Positions 1 through 10,988 of a stretch of 64,000 nucleotides of DNA are shown here, piece after piece. The stretch spans positions 4,069,984-4,133,983 of the forward strand of contig NC_052505.1 of the NCBI RefSeq assembly GCF_014356525.2. The letters are read 5' to 3'. The translations under genes and the position numbers were made by a program. Each line of letters opens with the position of its first letter. Within the stretch, counting starts at the first letter, position 1. This DNA comes from Nilaparvata lugens (lineage: Eukaryota; Arthropoda; Insecta; Hemiptera; Delphacidae). Below the pieces are notes generated by a model, which had not been told where the DNA came from, did not search any database, and saw nothing but the letters and a program-made list of their open reading frames with translations.

Positions 1-539
1 TTCAATCTATCATTCCGGAAAAGATTATATCCAGGTAATGCAACAAAATTTGATGAAATACTAGGCTTCAAAAATGATTCGGAAATTCCAATTATATTGA
101 AGTCCTGAAAACGTAAGACTGCTCTGATTTCATCAATGTGGCAGCTGAGGGAGCGTTAAGGTGAGCAGCCTTGAAAAGTTTTTTTGGAAAAGTGGAGCTT
201 ATCTGCTAGAAACATACCTGCGTCATTATTACTATTATTGAAATAATCATACCCACTTGAGGGCAAGCAAGCTGACGTGTCAGTGAGAGGCATCATGGAA
301 GCAGCAGACCAATCGTGAACCGACCTCAGAACAACACATGACGGGGAAAATGGGGATGAAACTGATAAAACTTAACCTAAATGAAAAAGTCTCTTGATTC
401 GAGTGCATCCTGTATGCCTTGACAGTTCGGCTCCCTTCACTATTTAAAAACACTAGTTCAAAAAATTCACTAAACACATCAATAAGATGTAGATGTTGTG
501 ATCTGTGGAGTTACGGTGATGAATAATTCACCTAATGTT
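1..539. other. No supported gene
   Basis: AT-rich sequence with short open stretches on both strands but no start, splice or domain signal that I can defend. It probably lies in an intron, or just upstream of the first visible exon, of the large + strand host gene. Confidence 0.4.
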
Positions 540-569
540 GAATGAGATGAAGATTGAGGAAGAGCTGGT

Positions 570-845
570 AGTGGGAGATCTAGTCCAAGTTGAGATAGAG
601 CGAGTAGGTATCCAGTAGTGGAAGAATCGAGTCCGAGTGGAGGTAGAGCAAGAAGGTATCCAGTAGTGGAAGATTGAGTCGAAGTGAAGATTGTGTGAGT
701 AGGAATCCAGTAGTGGAAAGATCAAGTCCAAGTGGTGACAGAGAGAGATGAAATCCAGTGGTGGAAAATCGAGTCCAATTTGAGATAGAGAGATGGAATC
801 CAGTAGTGGAAGATTGTGTTCAAGGTGGAGATAGAGTGAAAAGGG
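570..845. repeat. Minisatellite, about 55-60 bp unit
   Basis: About five imperfect tandem units, each containing a variant of ATCCAGTAGTGGAAGAT followed by GAGTCCAAGT-like and GAGATAGAG-like segments. Units differ by substitutions and small indels. The array grades into a purine-rich tract. Confidence 0.75.
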
Positions 846-1400
846 ATCCATTAAAAACTGCAAAAGAGAAGAAAAAGCCAGCAGAAAAACGAAAGATCTT
901 CGAAGAAAGTTATCAATTGAGAGAAGATACATAATACAACTGATAATGATTAATATTTGCATAAAATGGAAGAGGAATAGTATGATTTAATGTGAGAAAG
1001 AACCGAATATCAAATATGGATATAAGTGGAAAGTAATCTGATAGAAAGAGAGAAGGTAGAAAGAGAAATAATAGAGATAGAAAGAAAAATAAACATTTGA
1101 ACATGCTGGATAGCTAGTGGAAAAATCACAGGGAAAATAATGATAATAATGGGGAAGAAGAGAAGAGAAAGAAGGAATGTGCACAATTGAGAAGAAATTA
1201 TGAAACTGAACTATAGAATAAGAAATAGAACATCAGATTGCGATCTTGAATTGATCGAGGAAAGAAGAAGAAGAAAAGAAAAAGAAAGAGAAGGAGAAGA
1301 AGAAGACGAAGAAGAATAGAAAAGAATAATAATCATCATTGCAAAAATCAAGAAATGAGAAAGAAAAATAAGAAGTAGAGGAGATGCTTGAGAAAGAGCT
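846..1400. repeat. Purine-rich (GA/AAG) low-complexity tract
   Basis: The + strand is strongly biased to A and G, with dense GAAGAAGAA and AGAAAG runs around 1255-1320. Long reverse-strand open frames here come from composition and I do not call them as genes. Confidence 0.6.
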
Positions 1401-2224
1401 AGATTATTTTAGATGAGTTTTAAATAGGATTGAATGGTGAAGTTTAAAAAATATTATATCGTATTAGAAGTATAATTAACTATTGGGAGTTGCAATAATG
1501 ATGAAAGTAGTAAATTGAGTACTGTAATACTTTAGTGATGAATGTCTAAGATAACGTTAAATGAAACACAGCCCCTTTATAAGCATATGAGCAGACTACC
1601 CACCTCTCTGTTCCATCAATAACTCTTCACACATTAGCTTTTATTGTTCGAGCTGTGGCTATAGTAGAGGATATCATTATGTACACCTAATATAGAAGAG
1701 ATTACTATCTATACCTATAGATTACATCTATATCTATAACGTATGTTAATCATCCATTCCATTTGTAATTCAGCATTTCAAAAATAATGATTAATTATGG
1801 AAATACTTTTGGTAAGAGATGTAATTATTAGTGAGAATAGAGATAATTTTCTTAGTACCCTCTGGAGTAAAGTAGTTGATGCATTGAACGTAGTTTTGGG
1901 AATTAATATCAAGATAAATTATTAATCAGTATTAACAAATGTGGATCTCTTCAGTTTGAAATAATTGCCTTATATATAATCATAAATAGCAGAGGAAGGA
2001 TTCATTTATAGAACAGAAAGCCAGCTCATGAAAAATGCCAAGGTATATCTACTGTGAAATCTATTAATACCGGTACGAATTTCCTATTATTGTAGTGAAG
2101 GGCACCTTAGTCATTGAATCCTGAAATGATTTAATTTACCTTTATTTCTTGAAGGTTGGTCATCCTCTCGACTGTGTGGACCCTCTTGGATCCTCCTTCG
2201 CCGATAGTGATCTTAATCCTCCCA
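1401..2224. other. No gene seen
   Basis: Ordinary AT-rich sequence with no repeat structure, conserved frame or splice-bounded exon that I can support. The LINE fragment begins at its right edge. Confidence 0.4.
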
Positions 2225-2842
2225 TCAGATGACCAGACATTCCTGTGCCCATGACGGTTGGGCCACAGTGTTGAGGATCTTGAGACACTCCGCAGTCAGA
2301 TTCTCGCGAATGGTGATGCCAGAACCCTTCAGCTTCCTCTTAGCGTCGAAGATCATCTTCCTGGTCCGGTAGCTGCAGAGTCGAACTATGATGGGTCGGT
2401 CCTTGGGTTTAGCTTGCCCTTGTTGAGGTGGTTGACGCCTTCCAACGTGATGCGAGCGGTTTACATCCGCCAGAGTCATGGGCACGTTCAGCTTCTTGTT
2501 GAAGACATCGAGCGCCAGCAGGTCCGTGTCTTCTTTGTCGCTCCCCGGGATCCCAAAAATATGTATGGAATGTCGGCGCCCATATTTCTCAAGGTCGTCG
2601 ACCTTTAGGTGACAAGACACCTCCAGCTCACGAATTCTATCGTGCAGCTGTTTGTTTTCCTCCTTCAATGCCTGAAGTTCCTCGAAAATAGACTTCACAG
2701 CCATTGATACCATACAATGGACAGACTCTTTGATTTGCTGTCGAATAAAGCGGAGGGTCTCTTCGGACAATGCTCCAGAAATAGCTGGCTTCAGAGCATT
2801 GACCTCATTCTTCGGCGTGCCTCTGTTCGGTCGAACCATCAT
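2225..2842 (-). pseudogene. Non-LTR retrotransposon ORF1-like protein, fragment
   Basis: A 205-residue frame. Residues about 20-85 are an amphipathic, probably coiled-coil segment (heptad-rich around LQALKEENKQLHDRIRELE). Next comes a YGRRHSIHIFGIPGS-like strand, then DRPIIVRLCSYRTRKMIFDAK and a GITIRENLT-like tail. This order (coiled coil, RRM-like fold, C-terminal domain) is typical of LINE ORF1 nucleic-acid chaperones that package the retrotransposon RNA. No endonuclease or reverse transcriptase follows on this strand, so the copy is truncated. The last residues look unlike the family and may be read-through into flanking DNA. Confidence 0.7.
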
Positions 2843-4480
2843 GTACCGTTAAATGGATTTACACTCTTATAGGCTAGGCAAGAAGGTGAACTGAAGAATT
2901 AGGAATGTTTTTTCAAGATAAATAAAAAGAGTGTGAGTTAATCAAAAATATAATTACACTATTGAATTTAGCTCGAGAAACTGAATAACTTGATGTATAA
3001 TATCTAGTGAATTGAACTGTATAACCCTACGAAATATCACTCACTCTTTCAACTCACTCTTTCCTTTGTTGGTGATACATTGCAATAACTCTCTTATCCA
3101 TGAAGAATTTCTGTGTGTAGGGAGCTTCCTCCATCTAGGGATCTAAGGTCTCTGATGTTTTTGCAAAGCCATAAATATCACCCCTCGAATCATACCTTGC
3201 CTATATGCCGTTCCAAAGTCACGGATGCTAAGCTACTGTACCTATTCAAAGTTTGGTACTGCATATGAAACCAATGAGTGGTGCAGGACAACGGGAAATG
3301 TTTAATGTTTTAGTTGGCAGACTTTTAAACTTTTGCACAAGAGATCACATTGTCATTTTGTGATCAAGTGATCATATTTGCCTTGTCCAATGACATACAA
3401 GGATAACGAACTTATTTCAATCAGATCCTGACTATAACATGAATCTATCTGTAGAATATTGTTTTCATAGTGCAGAAGAGTTTTGAATATTTTAGTAACT
3501 CTGTTTATAGCATTAAATGATGATTGAACAAGCATTAGCAAGTTCTCACTTTTGACTTACTGTAGGCCAAAGTTGTTTTCTTTCCGTTTGTATGTTTGAC
3601 AATAACTCCAGAAAGAATCAATCAATCAGCTTAAAATTTTGAACACGAATTCTTTGAACCTTTTTACAGGTCAAGTCCGTTGGACAACAAAATTGACTTG
3701 CTCCTTCGTCCTTTTTCATGATAGAAAAATAACATTGGAAGTGAATAACAAAGAAATTTCGATTCAAAATGAAGTTGGTTTTGAAATGAAGTTGATTCAT
3801 ATAAAGTATCCAAGATGGCAGACAAAAGTTTTGAAGAAACAAAGTATTTTTTTCAATTGGAATAGGATCCCCATGGAGCCTACTACTGTAATATCATACT
3901 TGTAATAGTACTTTACATAACAAGTCCGGTAACGATAATTTACGGCATAAGTATGATTGTTTGTGCCCGAAACATAGTTAAGGGCAGAATTATCATATGA
4001 ATGCCATAAATACATTACCGTACAAGCTACATACAATATTTTTTGTCATACTTATCTGAGAAAGAATAATATTGCTGAGAAACAGAAACCATTTCCTGCT
4101 GCTGCTCGAGCTACTGCATTCTATAAACATGACCTAGCCAGTAGCGCCTAGTTCATAACAGACAGACCCTTCAAGCTCAAATTAAATAATAAAGGACCAA
4201 ATTATAAGATTTTAGATGAGTTCTTATAACTTGAAACTCCTTAAATGAGTTCTTTAATTATTTAATTTTATTTTTACTGTAAAGAGAACATATGATCTCT
4301 TTACAGTATAGTATGTTGTAATGAAAATCACATGTTTTCTTGTTCTGCGAACAGCTATTTACCGGCTTGATTGAATGTATGGAAAACTGCTGCAATTGAG
4401 TAAGTTAACCCAGGGGGTCTCTAGTAAAGTTATTATTGCTATGTATTTCTGAGTAATATGTTTCCAAATTTTGTTTAAAG
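2843..4480. other. Putative intron, nothing recognised
   Basis: AT-rich DNA without a frame I can support on either strand. A T-rich stretch ending TTTAAAG immediately precedes the exon at 4481. I see no tRNA-like or structured RNA element. Confidence 0.4.
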
Positions 4481-4625
4481 ATGTCAAGAAGACTTATCAA
4501 GAAAATTTACCCTGCCTGGGCTTGAAACTAAACTGAGAATAAACACCGAAGAAGGAAACATTTTTGAAACATTCTTTAAACAAATATCAACCCATTTTTG
4601 GATATGTACCGACCAAACTAATGGG
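4481..4625 (+). CDS. Exon of large uncharacterised host gene (W-I-C-T exon, copy 1)
   Basis: Bounded by a pyrimidine-rich acceptor (TTTAAAG) and a GTGAGT donor. It enters in phase 2 (one base, then TGT) and leaves in phase 0, with one open frame of 48 codons that includes FTLPGLETKLR and ends HFWICTDQTNG. The exon at 61979-62165 has the same phases, starts with a Cys codon at the same offset and ends RVWICTNEK, so the two look like copies of one repeated module. The phase 0 exit fits the next exon at 27835, which would make the Polinton-containing stretch a 23-kb intron. Function unknown; no signal peptide or catalytic motif seen. Confidence 0.6.
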
Positions 4626-5255
4626 GTGAGTGTTTATTATTATTTAAATACTTGTAATTTTCAAATATGGTAATTGAATGAGAGAATTGAAAGATGGAAT
4701 AGAAGAAATAATATGTCAAGTATTTATTCTTTTGATACATTGTTGGAGAGTTATAAGCAAACTATTGGATCAGAAACTGGCATTCTTCAAAAATATTACA
4801 CTTTCACGAGTGCATATCCCAAAACACTGTTGGAAATATCACAAAATTCTATAGGACAAAGATTGTGGGGAATTCATCAAGCTTCATTATAGCCATGTCT
4901 GTGAAATGCATTACTCACAATATGTAAGATTGTGAGCAACATATGAATAATTGCAACTCTTAAACCACCCTCATGCCAAGAGGGAGGGTCGTAGGGAAGA
5001 AGGCTTTTGATACATTCACCTTCTAACTAGTCCCAACAAAGCTGTGAGATGAGAAAGTATGTTCCAAACAATCCTTCAAATTAATTCGTCAATTATTAAT
5101 CTATTATTGCAAAATTGAAAATTTCACACTAAACATTGAAACTGCTGCAACAGTTGTAGGTAAATGAGTGAAACAATGGCACAAAACCTCGAATTGGAGA
5201 ATTTTTAATGCTCTATTCAAAGCTCTATTCTATTTTAACAAGTATGAACAGTTCA
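4626..5255. other. Intron segment left of the Polinton
   Basis: AT-rich. A 72-codon open frame (4674-4892) opens from a TTG and shows no family I recognise, so it is not called. The last six bases before the Polinton form its target duplication. Confidence 0.4.
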
Positions 5256-5261
5256 TATTAC
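5256..5261. repeat. Polinton target site duplication, left (TATTAC)
   Basis: TATTAC abuts the first base of the left inverted repeat and is repeated exactly at 26552-26557 just outside the right repeat. Six base pairs is the standard duplication made by Polinton integrases. Confidence 0.95.
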
Positions 5262-5935
5262 AGTAGGTAGAAAAGGGGAAGCTAGAATTCAAATCAGCTG
5301 TTTTGTCCCCCCCCAACCCCTTCCAAGCGTCGTCCCCCACCCCACCCCCGCCCCTTGACTGTGTTGGAGGGGTCACATGACAGCAGGTTAGTGACATCAT
5401 TAGCTGTTCAGTGACGTCACTTGACCTCAGAATTTCCCGCCACAACAAATTTCCCTCCTTTTCTTTCTTCTAACCTCAAACTAGATTTTACCCCCTGGGG
5501 GCAACATAACCTCAAAATCTTTCTCCCGCCATAAGCAGGGGTGCGCACGCTCAGTGTCACCCCTCCCCAGACCAAGTATTGATTTGATTTCACAGACACA
5601 CTCAATTGTTGTAGTATGGAATAGGCTATTGAAATTAAATATTAATATTAGCAGCAGCAATCAAACAACGCTATTGATTTCCTCCTTACCCCAGTAAGGA
5701 AGCATAAACAAACCCCTGTATCTCACTCATATTCTTTTGAACAGTAAGTGAAGTAGGGTGAAGAGGGGGGAAGAGAGAGAGACAATAAAATAATATATAT
5801 TGGTTTAACACACACACACAAATTACATTTATATATACAATAGTTATTACATAAATCAATTACATATTCATATTTAATTTCAACATTTATTTTTTGATGT
5901 AGCCATGCAAAGCATGGACAATCTGCAATGAACAT
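5262..5935 (+). repeat. Polinton left terminal inverted repeat, outer part
   Basis: Pairs with the right repeat read in reverse, with roughly one difference per 15-20 bases by eye, small indels and different (CA)n and (CT)n lengths. The match stops at GAACAT, where a 2-kb insertion begins, and resumes at 7947. Confidence 0.95.
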
Positions 5936-7942
5936 TGTAACATATTTGAAATTTGGGTAGATATAAAAATCCCTAGCTGAAGTACTAATAGGTCTGAGTA
6001 AAGTAACTGGCTAATATCGCCAAAGAGATAACATAAAGATTAGATAGCATCAGCTTGTCCTGGCTAAACGGTACAATAGCCTAAAAGGAATTGAAATAAT
6101 TTTTTGCTAATAAATAATATTATATAAAATATTGAAGATTGAGGTTAGGCATAAACATTCAGTGATCGGCGAACTAACAATCGACTGAGCCATGCAACGT
6201 AGAATCTGACCAAACCCCTTGGCAGAGATCTATTGCGGCAAAACGGTATGCAATTTGGAAGAACAAAAAGTCACGTGGCTAACTATTAGGATGCATGAAA
6301 TAAATAGTAATATATATAGAAAATTAACTAGCATGTAGAGGGCATACTTAAAAAACCCAATAAAAATAATTAAATGTATCCAGGAAATAGGAGGTTACCA
6401 AGCGCATGAATACTGAAACAATTTGCATGCACCAATCACATAATGGCAGTTAATAGGCGGCAATAGTATGCCAATTCAAAAATATTTATATATATTTCTA
6501 TAAATGATTAGAATTTGTATAAAATTGTTGTATAGTCTATGTTATGGATATGGCCCGATGGCAAAGAAATTATTAAACATACAACATAAGTAATAATTTA
6601 ATATTTTAGTATGGTCTATTTGAACCTTGAATGGCGGAGGACTAGGATATTCAAATTTTATGTAAATTTGAAAGTCGGAAGTAAGAATTGTAAAATTGAG
6701 AAGGAGAACCATCACTCGCCTGCCAAATGCCACCATGAGAGGTCCCTAAATATTATAGAGCATAATACCTTGCTATAACTTGTAAAAGCTAAAGTTAGTT
6801 TGAATTATTAAATTTCTATTAAGACTTTGTGATGCTCTTATAAAGCAGAAGTCATTTTCTTTTCTAAATAATTTTTGTAACCCCTTGGAAGAGACGATTC
6901 CGGCTACCATAGTCCAGGACCACCAGGAGTTGGATCGACGTCAGCAGCTCATAAGAAGATTTCGACACGTGAGTGAGAAATATTGAATTAGTGATGGGCG
7001 CCCTTACCTTAGTGCTTCGAATTTATCCAATAATCAAAGCTAGCTCATCGAAAGGGTTTTCTTATAAATTGAGAATTTAATAAAAAATACTTGCGCAAGT
7101 AAATATAGTATTAAAGGTATTTTATTAAAGGAATAATGAGTCAGTACACTTCAGAAAAATTCTAATAAATCAAAGAAGTATAAAATCTAGGCTATTAAAA
7201 CATATTCATACGATCTTTAATTTTTGCAATAATTTGCGATAGTTTGTTGTAGCTCTGATTCACTAGATGAATTGCTCCACTTATTCCATCAGGTGCCGAA
7301 TCTCGCACCCTGAGATAAAATATATATTCATTACAAAGAAATCTACTAGATACTAGAGAATTTTAATATATATATTTGGATTATTGGTTGCCAATTTATC
7401 AAGTTGATCTTAAGGAACCTATTTTTTAATAGAATTGTCCAAGTCGACAAGTATTAGCAGGCTTATATCGCAGCTACATACAAAAGGATGCATATGATTA
7501 AAAGATAAAAGCACATGGTAACGTTTCGTGCTATAAATTTAGAGAATAATATTTTGCCTGTGATATTTTACTGATTTCAATTATTGTTCTATTTTTATAT
7601 TATATATTTTTATCGCTCTTTATATTTTTTGCCTTGATCTATTTTTTGCAATATTTGTTAATATATGTATCAAATTGTTTATGGTGTGCAATTTATTTTA
7701 ATTCCTCAACACTATAGGATAAGTACCATATATATATATATATATTTTTTTTTTTTATTTTTTAATGAATTACAAGAATTATAGGGGAAGCTCATACCTG
7801 GGCCTATAACGATTTTTATGAGACTGTATCATATTAAAAAACCACGACCTAATTTTTATAATTATATCAAATATTTCATGCTCTACCGACTGATGCCAAG
7901 CAGGAGGCTAATCGTTATTTGAATATAAAGAATAACGTGACA
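5936..7942. mobile_element. 2.0-kb insertion, probable solo LTR
   Basis: The right terminal repeat is continuous across this point, so these bases are an insertion into the left repeat. It begins TGTAAC, ends GTGACA and is flanked by ACAT (5932-5935 and 7943-7946). TG...CA ends with a 4-bp duplication fit a solo LTR left by recombination of a Ty3/gypsy- or BEL-type element. It holds no coding frame of note. The 2007-bp length is long for an LTR, so a non-autonomous element of another class is possible. Confidence 0.6.
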
Positions 7943-7946
7943 ACAT

Positions 7947-8004
7947 CTATAGTTATGTCTATCAGCACCCAACAATGATGATGATGAAGCCAAAGGTAAA
8001 TCAT
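7947..8004 (+). repeat. Polinton left terminal inverted repeat, inner part
   Basis: Continuation of the left repeat after the insertion. It pairs with about 25826-25880 read in reverse, including ATGTCTATCAGCACCCAACA and a GATGATGATGAAGCC stretch. The match is lost just after AATCAT, which marks the inner edge of the repeat. Confidence 0.85.
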
Positions 8005-8194
8005 TATTAACACTATTCTGCTGTGTTGTAGATGCAAGAGATTCTTGTATACATAGATGTATTTCCTCCAATAATGTAAGTAAATGATGTTCTTCACAAT
8101 AGACATGTGAAACTGAGCTACTACATTTCTTTAACAGTCCATCATGGTTTGGTGGACTAGAATCAGAAGCATACTCACATGAAATATCAATAAT

Positions 8195-8806
8195 TCAAAC
8201 ATAATTGTGAATTGTGTTTGAGAGAAACAAACCATCTAATTGTTTGTATAGGAGAGTCATTATTTTAAACCCATAAACATATATTTCTATTCCATTTCCA
8301 TGCCTTATGGTTGGATTGAACAACCACCCTTCGATTGCATCAACAATAACATTTTTAAAACTAGTGTAGGGTAGTAATTGCTGTTGATCTATTAGACCAT
8401 GCTCCCCCCACCACAGTCCATGTTTAAATTGTAAACCATTATTATAATTGTTTGTACTTGTTGACAAATAGGTATTTGGATACGGTTGTTCAAAAAAATA
8501 ATGACTAGTCACTACACTTTGGCATCCACTAACTTCATCACTTGTAGACTCTAGAATTACAAGTTTTTTTGCAACTAGTTCTCCATTATTGTCTTTAAAT
8601 CCTTGAATGTCTATTATATATACACTACTATTACAATTATTATGAGAACTTCTAGAAGCTAAATTAGATGTATCATGATGTGCAGGATCAATTGGAATTG
8701 CAGGTGATGATGTTGAAGAAGATGATGATGTGTCATTCATTAAATTTGTTGCAGATGAAATTTCCATTGTGCTATGTGTAGTCACTTTTGTAATTAATTT
8801 GTCCAA
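8195..8806 (-). CDS. Polinton-associated protein of unknown function, IDIQGF type
   Basis: A 203-residue intact frame reading out toward the left end, divergent from the + strand genes. Residues about 15-60 are Ser/Thr/Asn-rich. From about 62 there is YIIDIQGFKDNNGELVAKK, then HYFFEQPYP, HGLWWGEHG and IYVYGFKIMTLLY segments. I recall this spaced pattern from uncharacterised arthropod transposon proteins. An acidic residue in a first strand followed by a later strand-turn would suit an RNase-H/exonuclease-like fold, but I cannot confirm a catalytic set. It is one of the few unbroken Polinton frames here. Start at 8806 is the first ATG of the frame; a start at about 8764 (MEISSATN) is also possible. 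Confidence 0.55.
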   Translation of the reverse strand: MDKLITKVTTHSTMEISSATNLMNDTSSSSSTSSPAIPIDPAHHDTSNLASRSSHNNCNSSVYIIDIQGFKDNNGELVAKKLVILESTSDEVSGCQSVVTSHYFFEQPYPNTYLSTSTNNYNNGLQFKHGLWWGEHGLIDQQQLLPYTSFKNVIVDAIEGWLFNPTIRHGNGIEIYVYGFKIMTLLYKQLDGLFLSNTIHNYV

Positions 8807-8879
8807 TATTATAATCTGTAGAGAACAAAAAAAAAACCCTGTTATGAACCATAATATTATTGCATCACTCTTTTGTTAG

Positions 8880-8887
8880 TATAAAAC
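8880..8887 (+). promoter_or_regulatory. Candidate TATA box
   Basis: TATAAAAC lies 42 bases before the ATG at 8922, between two divergent genes. The motif and spacing suit an insect core promoter; no clear initiator was identified. Confidence 0.35.
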
Positions 8888-8921
8888 AAACACAACTAAA
8901 CAATTTTCAAACATTACAATA

Positions 8922-9433
8922 ATGAAAGTCATTGTATTAACATCAAAATTGTTCACCCTAGCACTACTACTACATAATGTTCTATTATGTGCAGCTATAC
9001 TAGCGGATCAATACTATACTGATGAATTTTTTCAATTACGAACCATTGGCAGACTCGATGAATCCAATAAGTTTTTCTTTCGTCAATGTATTTTGGAAAA
9101 GATCATCTACACAACAATCATCATCAACATCAGTATCATCCATGAGTTGAAAATGATAATAAAGATGTTGCTGATAACGATGATGATGATGATGATGATA
9201 ACAATATAACTACTATCCTAAATACACTCGACACTTGGTATATGGCTGTTGCAGGTGGTTTCAAATTAGATTTATATCTTTGTTCTTCAGTAAATTGTAA
9301 ATATGACATGCGCACATGTCTACATGACTCATTTCCATTTATAGAATTTCTTGAAGCAATTGTAAATAGTTCAGTTGTGAGTTGTGATTCATACTGTCAC
9401 AAAGAGTTGTTGTTTAGCAATATCACAGAAAAA

Positions 9434-9468
<35 letters not shown>

Positions 9469-9484
9469 AGAAGAAGAGGTGTAA
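8922..9484 (+). pseudogene. Secreted or membrane-type Polinton protein, frameshifted
   Basis: Starts with a convincing signal peptide: MKVIVLTS, then a Leu/Ala-rich hydrophobic run, then CAAILADQ. The first frame degrades after about residue 65 and a second frame takes over near 9150-9190, passes an Asp-rich (GAT)n stretch, and continues with several Cys residues to a Glu-rich (GAA)n tail at 9484. One indel in the intervening AT-rich segment would explain both frames. No family recognised. A secreted or virion-surface role is inference from the signal peptide and cysteines only. Confidence 0.45.
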
Positions 9485-9830
9485 ACCATATCTCCATCAC
9501 ACTCTACATCACCCTCAATAGCTTGCAGTAGTGCCAACCGGTTAACTTTGTTTTTCATCAGCTAACCATCATTATCTTACGAAAATGTGCTGTTTGGATA
9601 GAGAAAAAAAGTCTTATTGTTTGAGTCAAAATTGTTGTCAATACACAAGTGGTACAAGGTGGATTGTAGAAGTTGTGTTTGATTTCAACAATACACATAT
9701 TAGAGAACCATTTGGTTCTGCAGAGAATTTCCTAGGCATAATGAGCAATACTTTCTTTCATGCCACCAGTATTCATTCTTTCAACAATGGACAAGGATTA
9801 GTTATCGATTTTCCCACCAGTAGAACATAT

Positions 9831-10412
9831 TGTTTTGTAGAATGAGAGGACTGTATCTAAATTCTTATTGTATTTCATGAAAATACTTGCCAAGTTGAAA
9901 TTAAAAGAAATATTTACTGTGAGCAAAGCTATGGAAGTTCTAAAATTAGTATAGATAATAGACTCACCAGTCATAATTTTTATATGTGCCAGATTATCAA
10001 TTATAAGGTATTGGAATCGAAAAACAGGATGGAATATAGAGATGAGAAGGATAAATACCTTTGGGAAAGGAAATACCTTTCTGATACTCTGATACTGTGG
10101 CCTGGTGATGATTACAAGCTGCTTGGCAATATTAATTTCACTGATCCTTGCTTCTCCCAAATATTCACGACATTCATTAAACACTTCAATCAATTATTGA
10201 CATATAATGTCCGGCTAGACAGATAACAAAATAACAAATAAAGTGAGCCGGAACGGTATGGCTTGTACACTCTTGATTCCGTCTGCTTTCTTTCCCGACT
10301 GAGAAGAAAAAACCTAGGCTGACGACAGTTTTCGACAATCCACCGCCAGGAGGCAGCACCGCACAGAACAGCACTACATGGACGTGCTCAAGCGGGAAAA
10401 ATGGCCACAACA
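9831..10412 (-). repeat. BEL/Pao LTR (3' LTR of the minus-strand element)
   Basis: In element orientation it begins TGTTGTGGCC and ends CTACAAAACA. It is collinear with the LTR at 13103, with about 18 substitutions by eye over 582 bp (about 97% identity), so the insertion is old but younger than most Polinton decay. Confidence 0.93.
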
Positions 10413-10424
10413 TTCCTCCCCACC
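10413..10424 (-). promoter_or_regulatory. Polypurine tract of the BEL/Pao element
   Basis: Minus-strand GGTGGGGAGGAA directly precedes the 3' LTR, the position where plus-strand DNA synthesis is primed in LTR retrotransposons. Confidence 0.7.
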
Positions 10425-10664
10425 TGAAAAGATATTTTTCAGCTAGGGCAAAGACAAAAATGACGATTATATAATACAAAAATTCAATCATGCAACCACA
10501 ACCAAGAACACAAAAAAAAACCAAGATTCACGACTACACCCTCCACTATTGAGTGGGTAGTGGGAAAAGTTTAGTGACTGGTCGTTTAAGACACCCATTC
10601 TTCAAACGCACCAGAGCCACTCTCACTTGGCCGTCTGTCCCTGGAAAAACTTGTTCCACGATAC

Positions 10665-10988
10665 CTAGTGGCCACTGCAGTGGAGGAGGTTTGGCTGATC
10701 CACAATTACAACAGTGCCTAGTTCAAGTGGAGTAGACGATTTCCACCATTTTCCTTGTTCCTGAACCATTTTATCCAATGAAAGATTGCACACAACATGA
10801 CTGCTTGTATCACATGACGACGACAAAACCAGAGCTCTCCCCATGAGGATATAACCCAAAAGACTGTCTATAGCTGTAATCTCATTCACCTTTCCCACCA
10901 CACGATCAGACTTCAGCAAATGAGGTAACAATTCAGCACGAATAATCACATCAATTGTATTCGGTGAATTGAATTGTTCATCAGCCAA
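10665..10988 (-). pseudogene. BEL/Pao A17 protease tail fused by deletion to pol C-terminus
   Basis: The first part (LADEQFNSP...VDVIIRAELL-like, then LLGYILMGRA) matches the end of the retropepsin-like region of BEL elements. It runs straight into WWKSSTPLELGTVVIVDQPN, which resembles the conserved C-terminal region (DUF5641-like) of BEL integrase polyproteins. The two should be separated by reverse transcriptase, RNase H and integrase, so a deletion of several kilobases ends near 10790-10750. A frameshift near 10985 separates it from the gag-protease frame. Confidence 0.6.

Noticed and set aside
1..111. An exon at the window edge (donor GTAATG at 35 or GTAAGA at 112)
   Set aside because: More than one frame is open, no acceptor is visible and neither sequence aligns clearly with the repeated exon types.
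528..1184. Reverse-strand hydrophobic open frames
   Set aside because: They arise from the minisatellite and purine-rich tract, which give Leu/Phe/Ser-rich frames on the complement.
4674..4892. 72-residue protein after the first exon
   Set aside because: Starts from TTG, shows no similarity I recognise and lies inside a probable intron.
10186..10735. Protein-coding genes on either strand at 10.2-10.7 kb
   Set aside because: They lie in the LTR and in the antisense of the retrotransposon tail; the frames are shadows.
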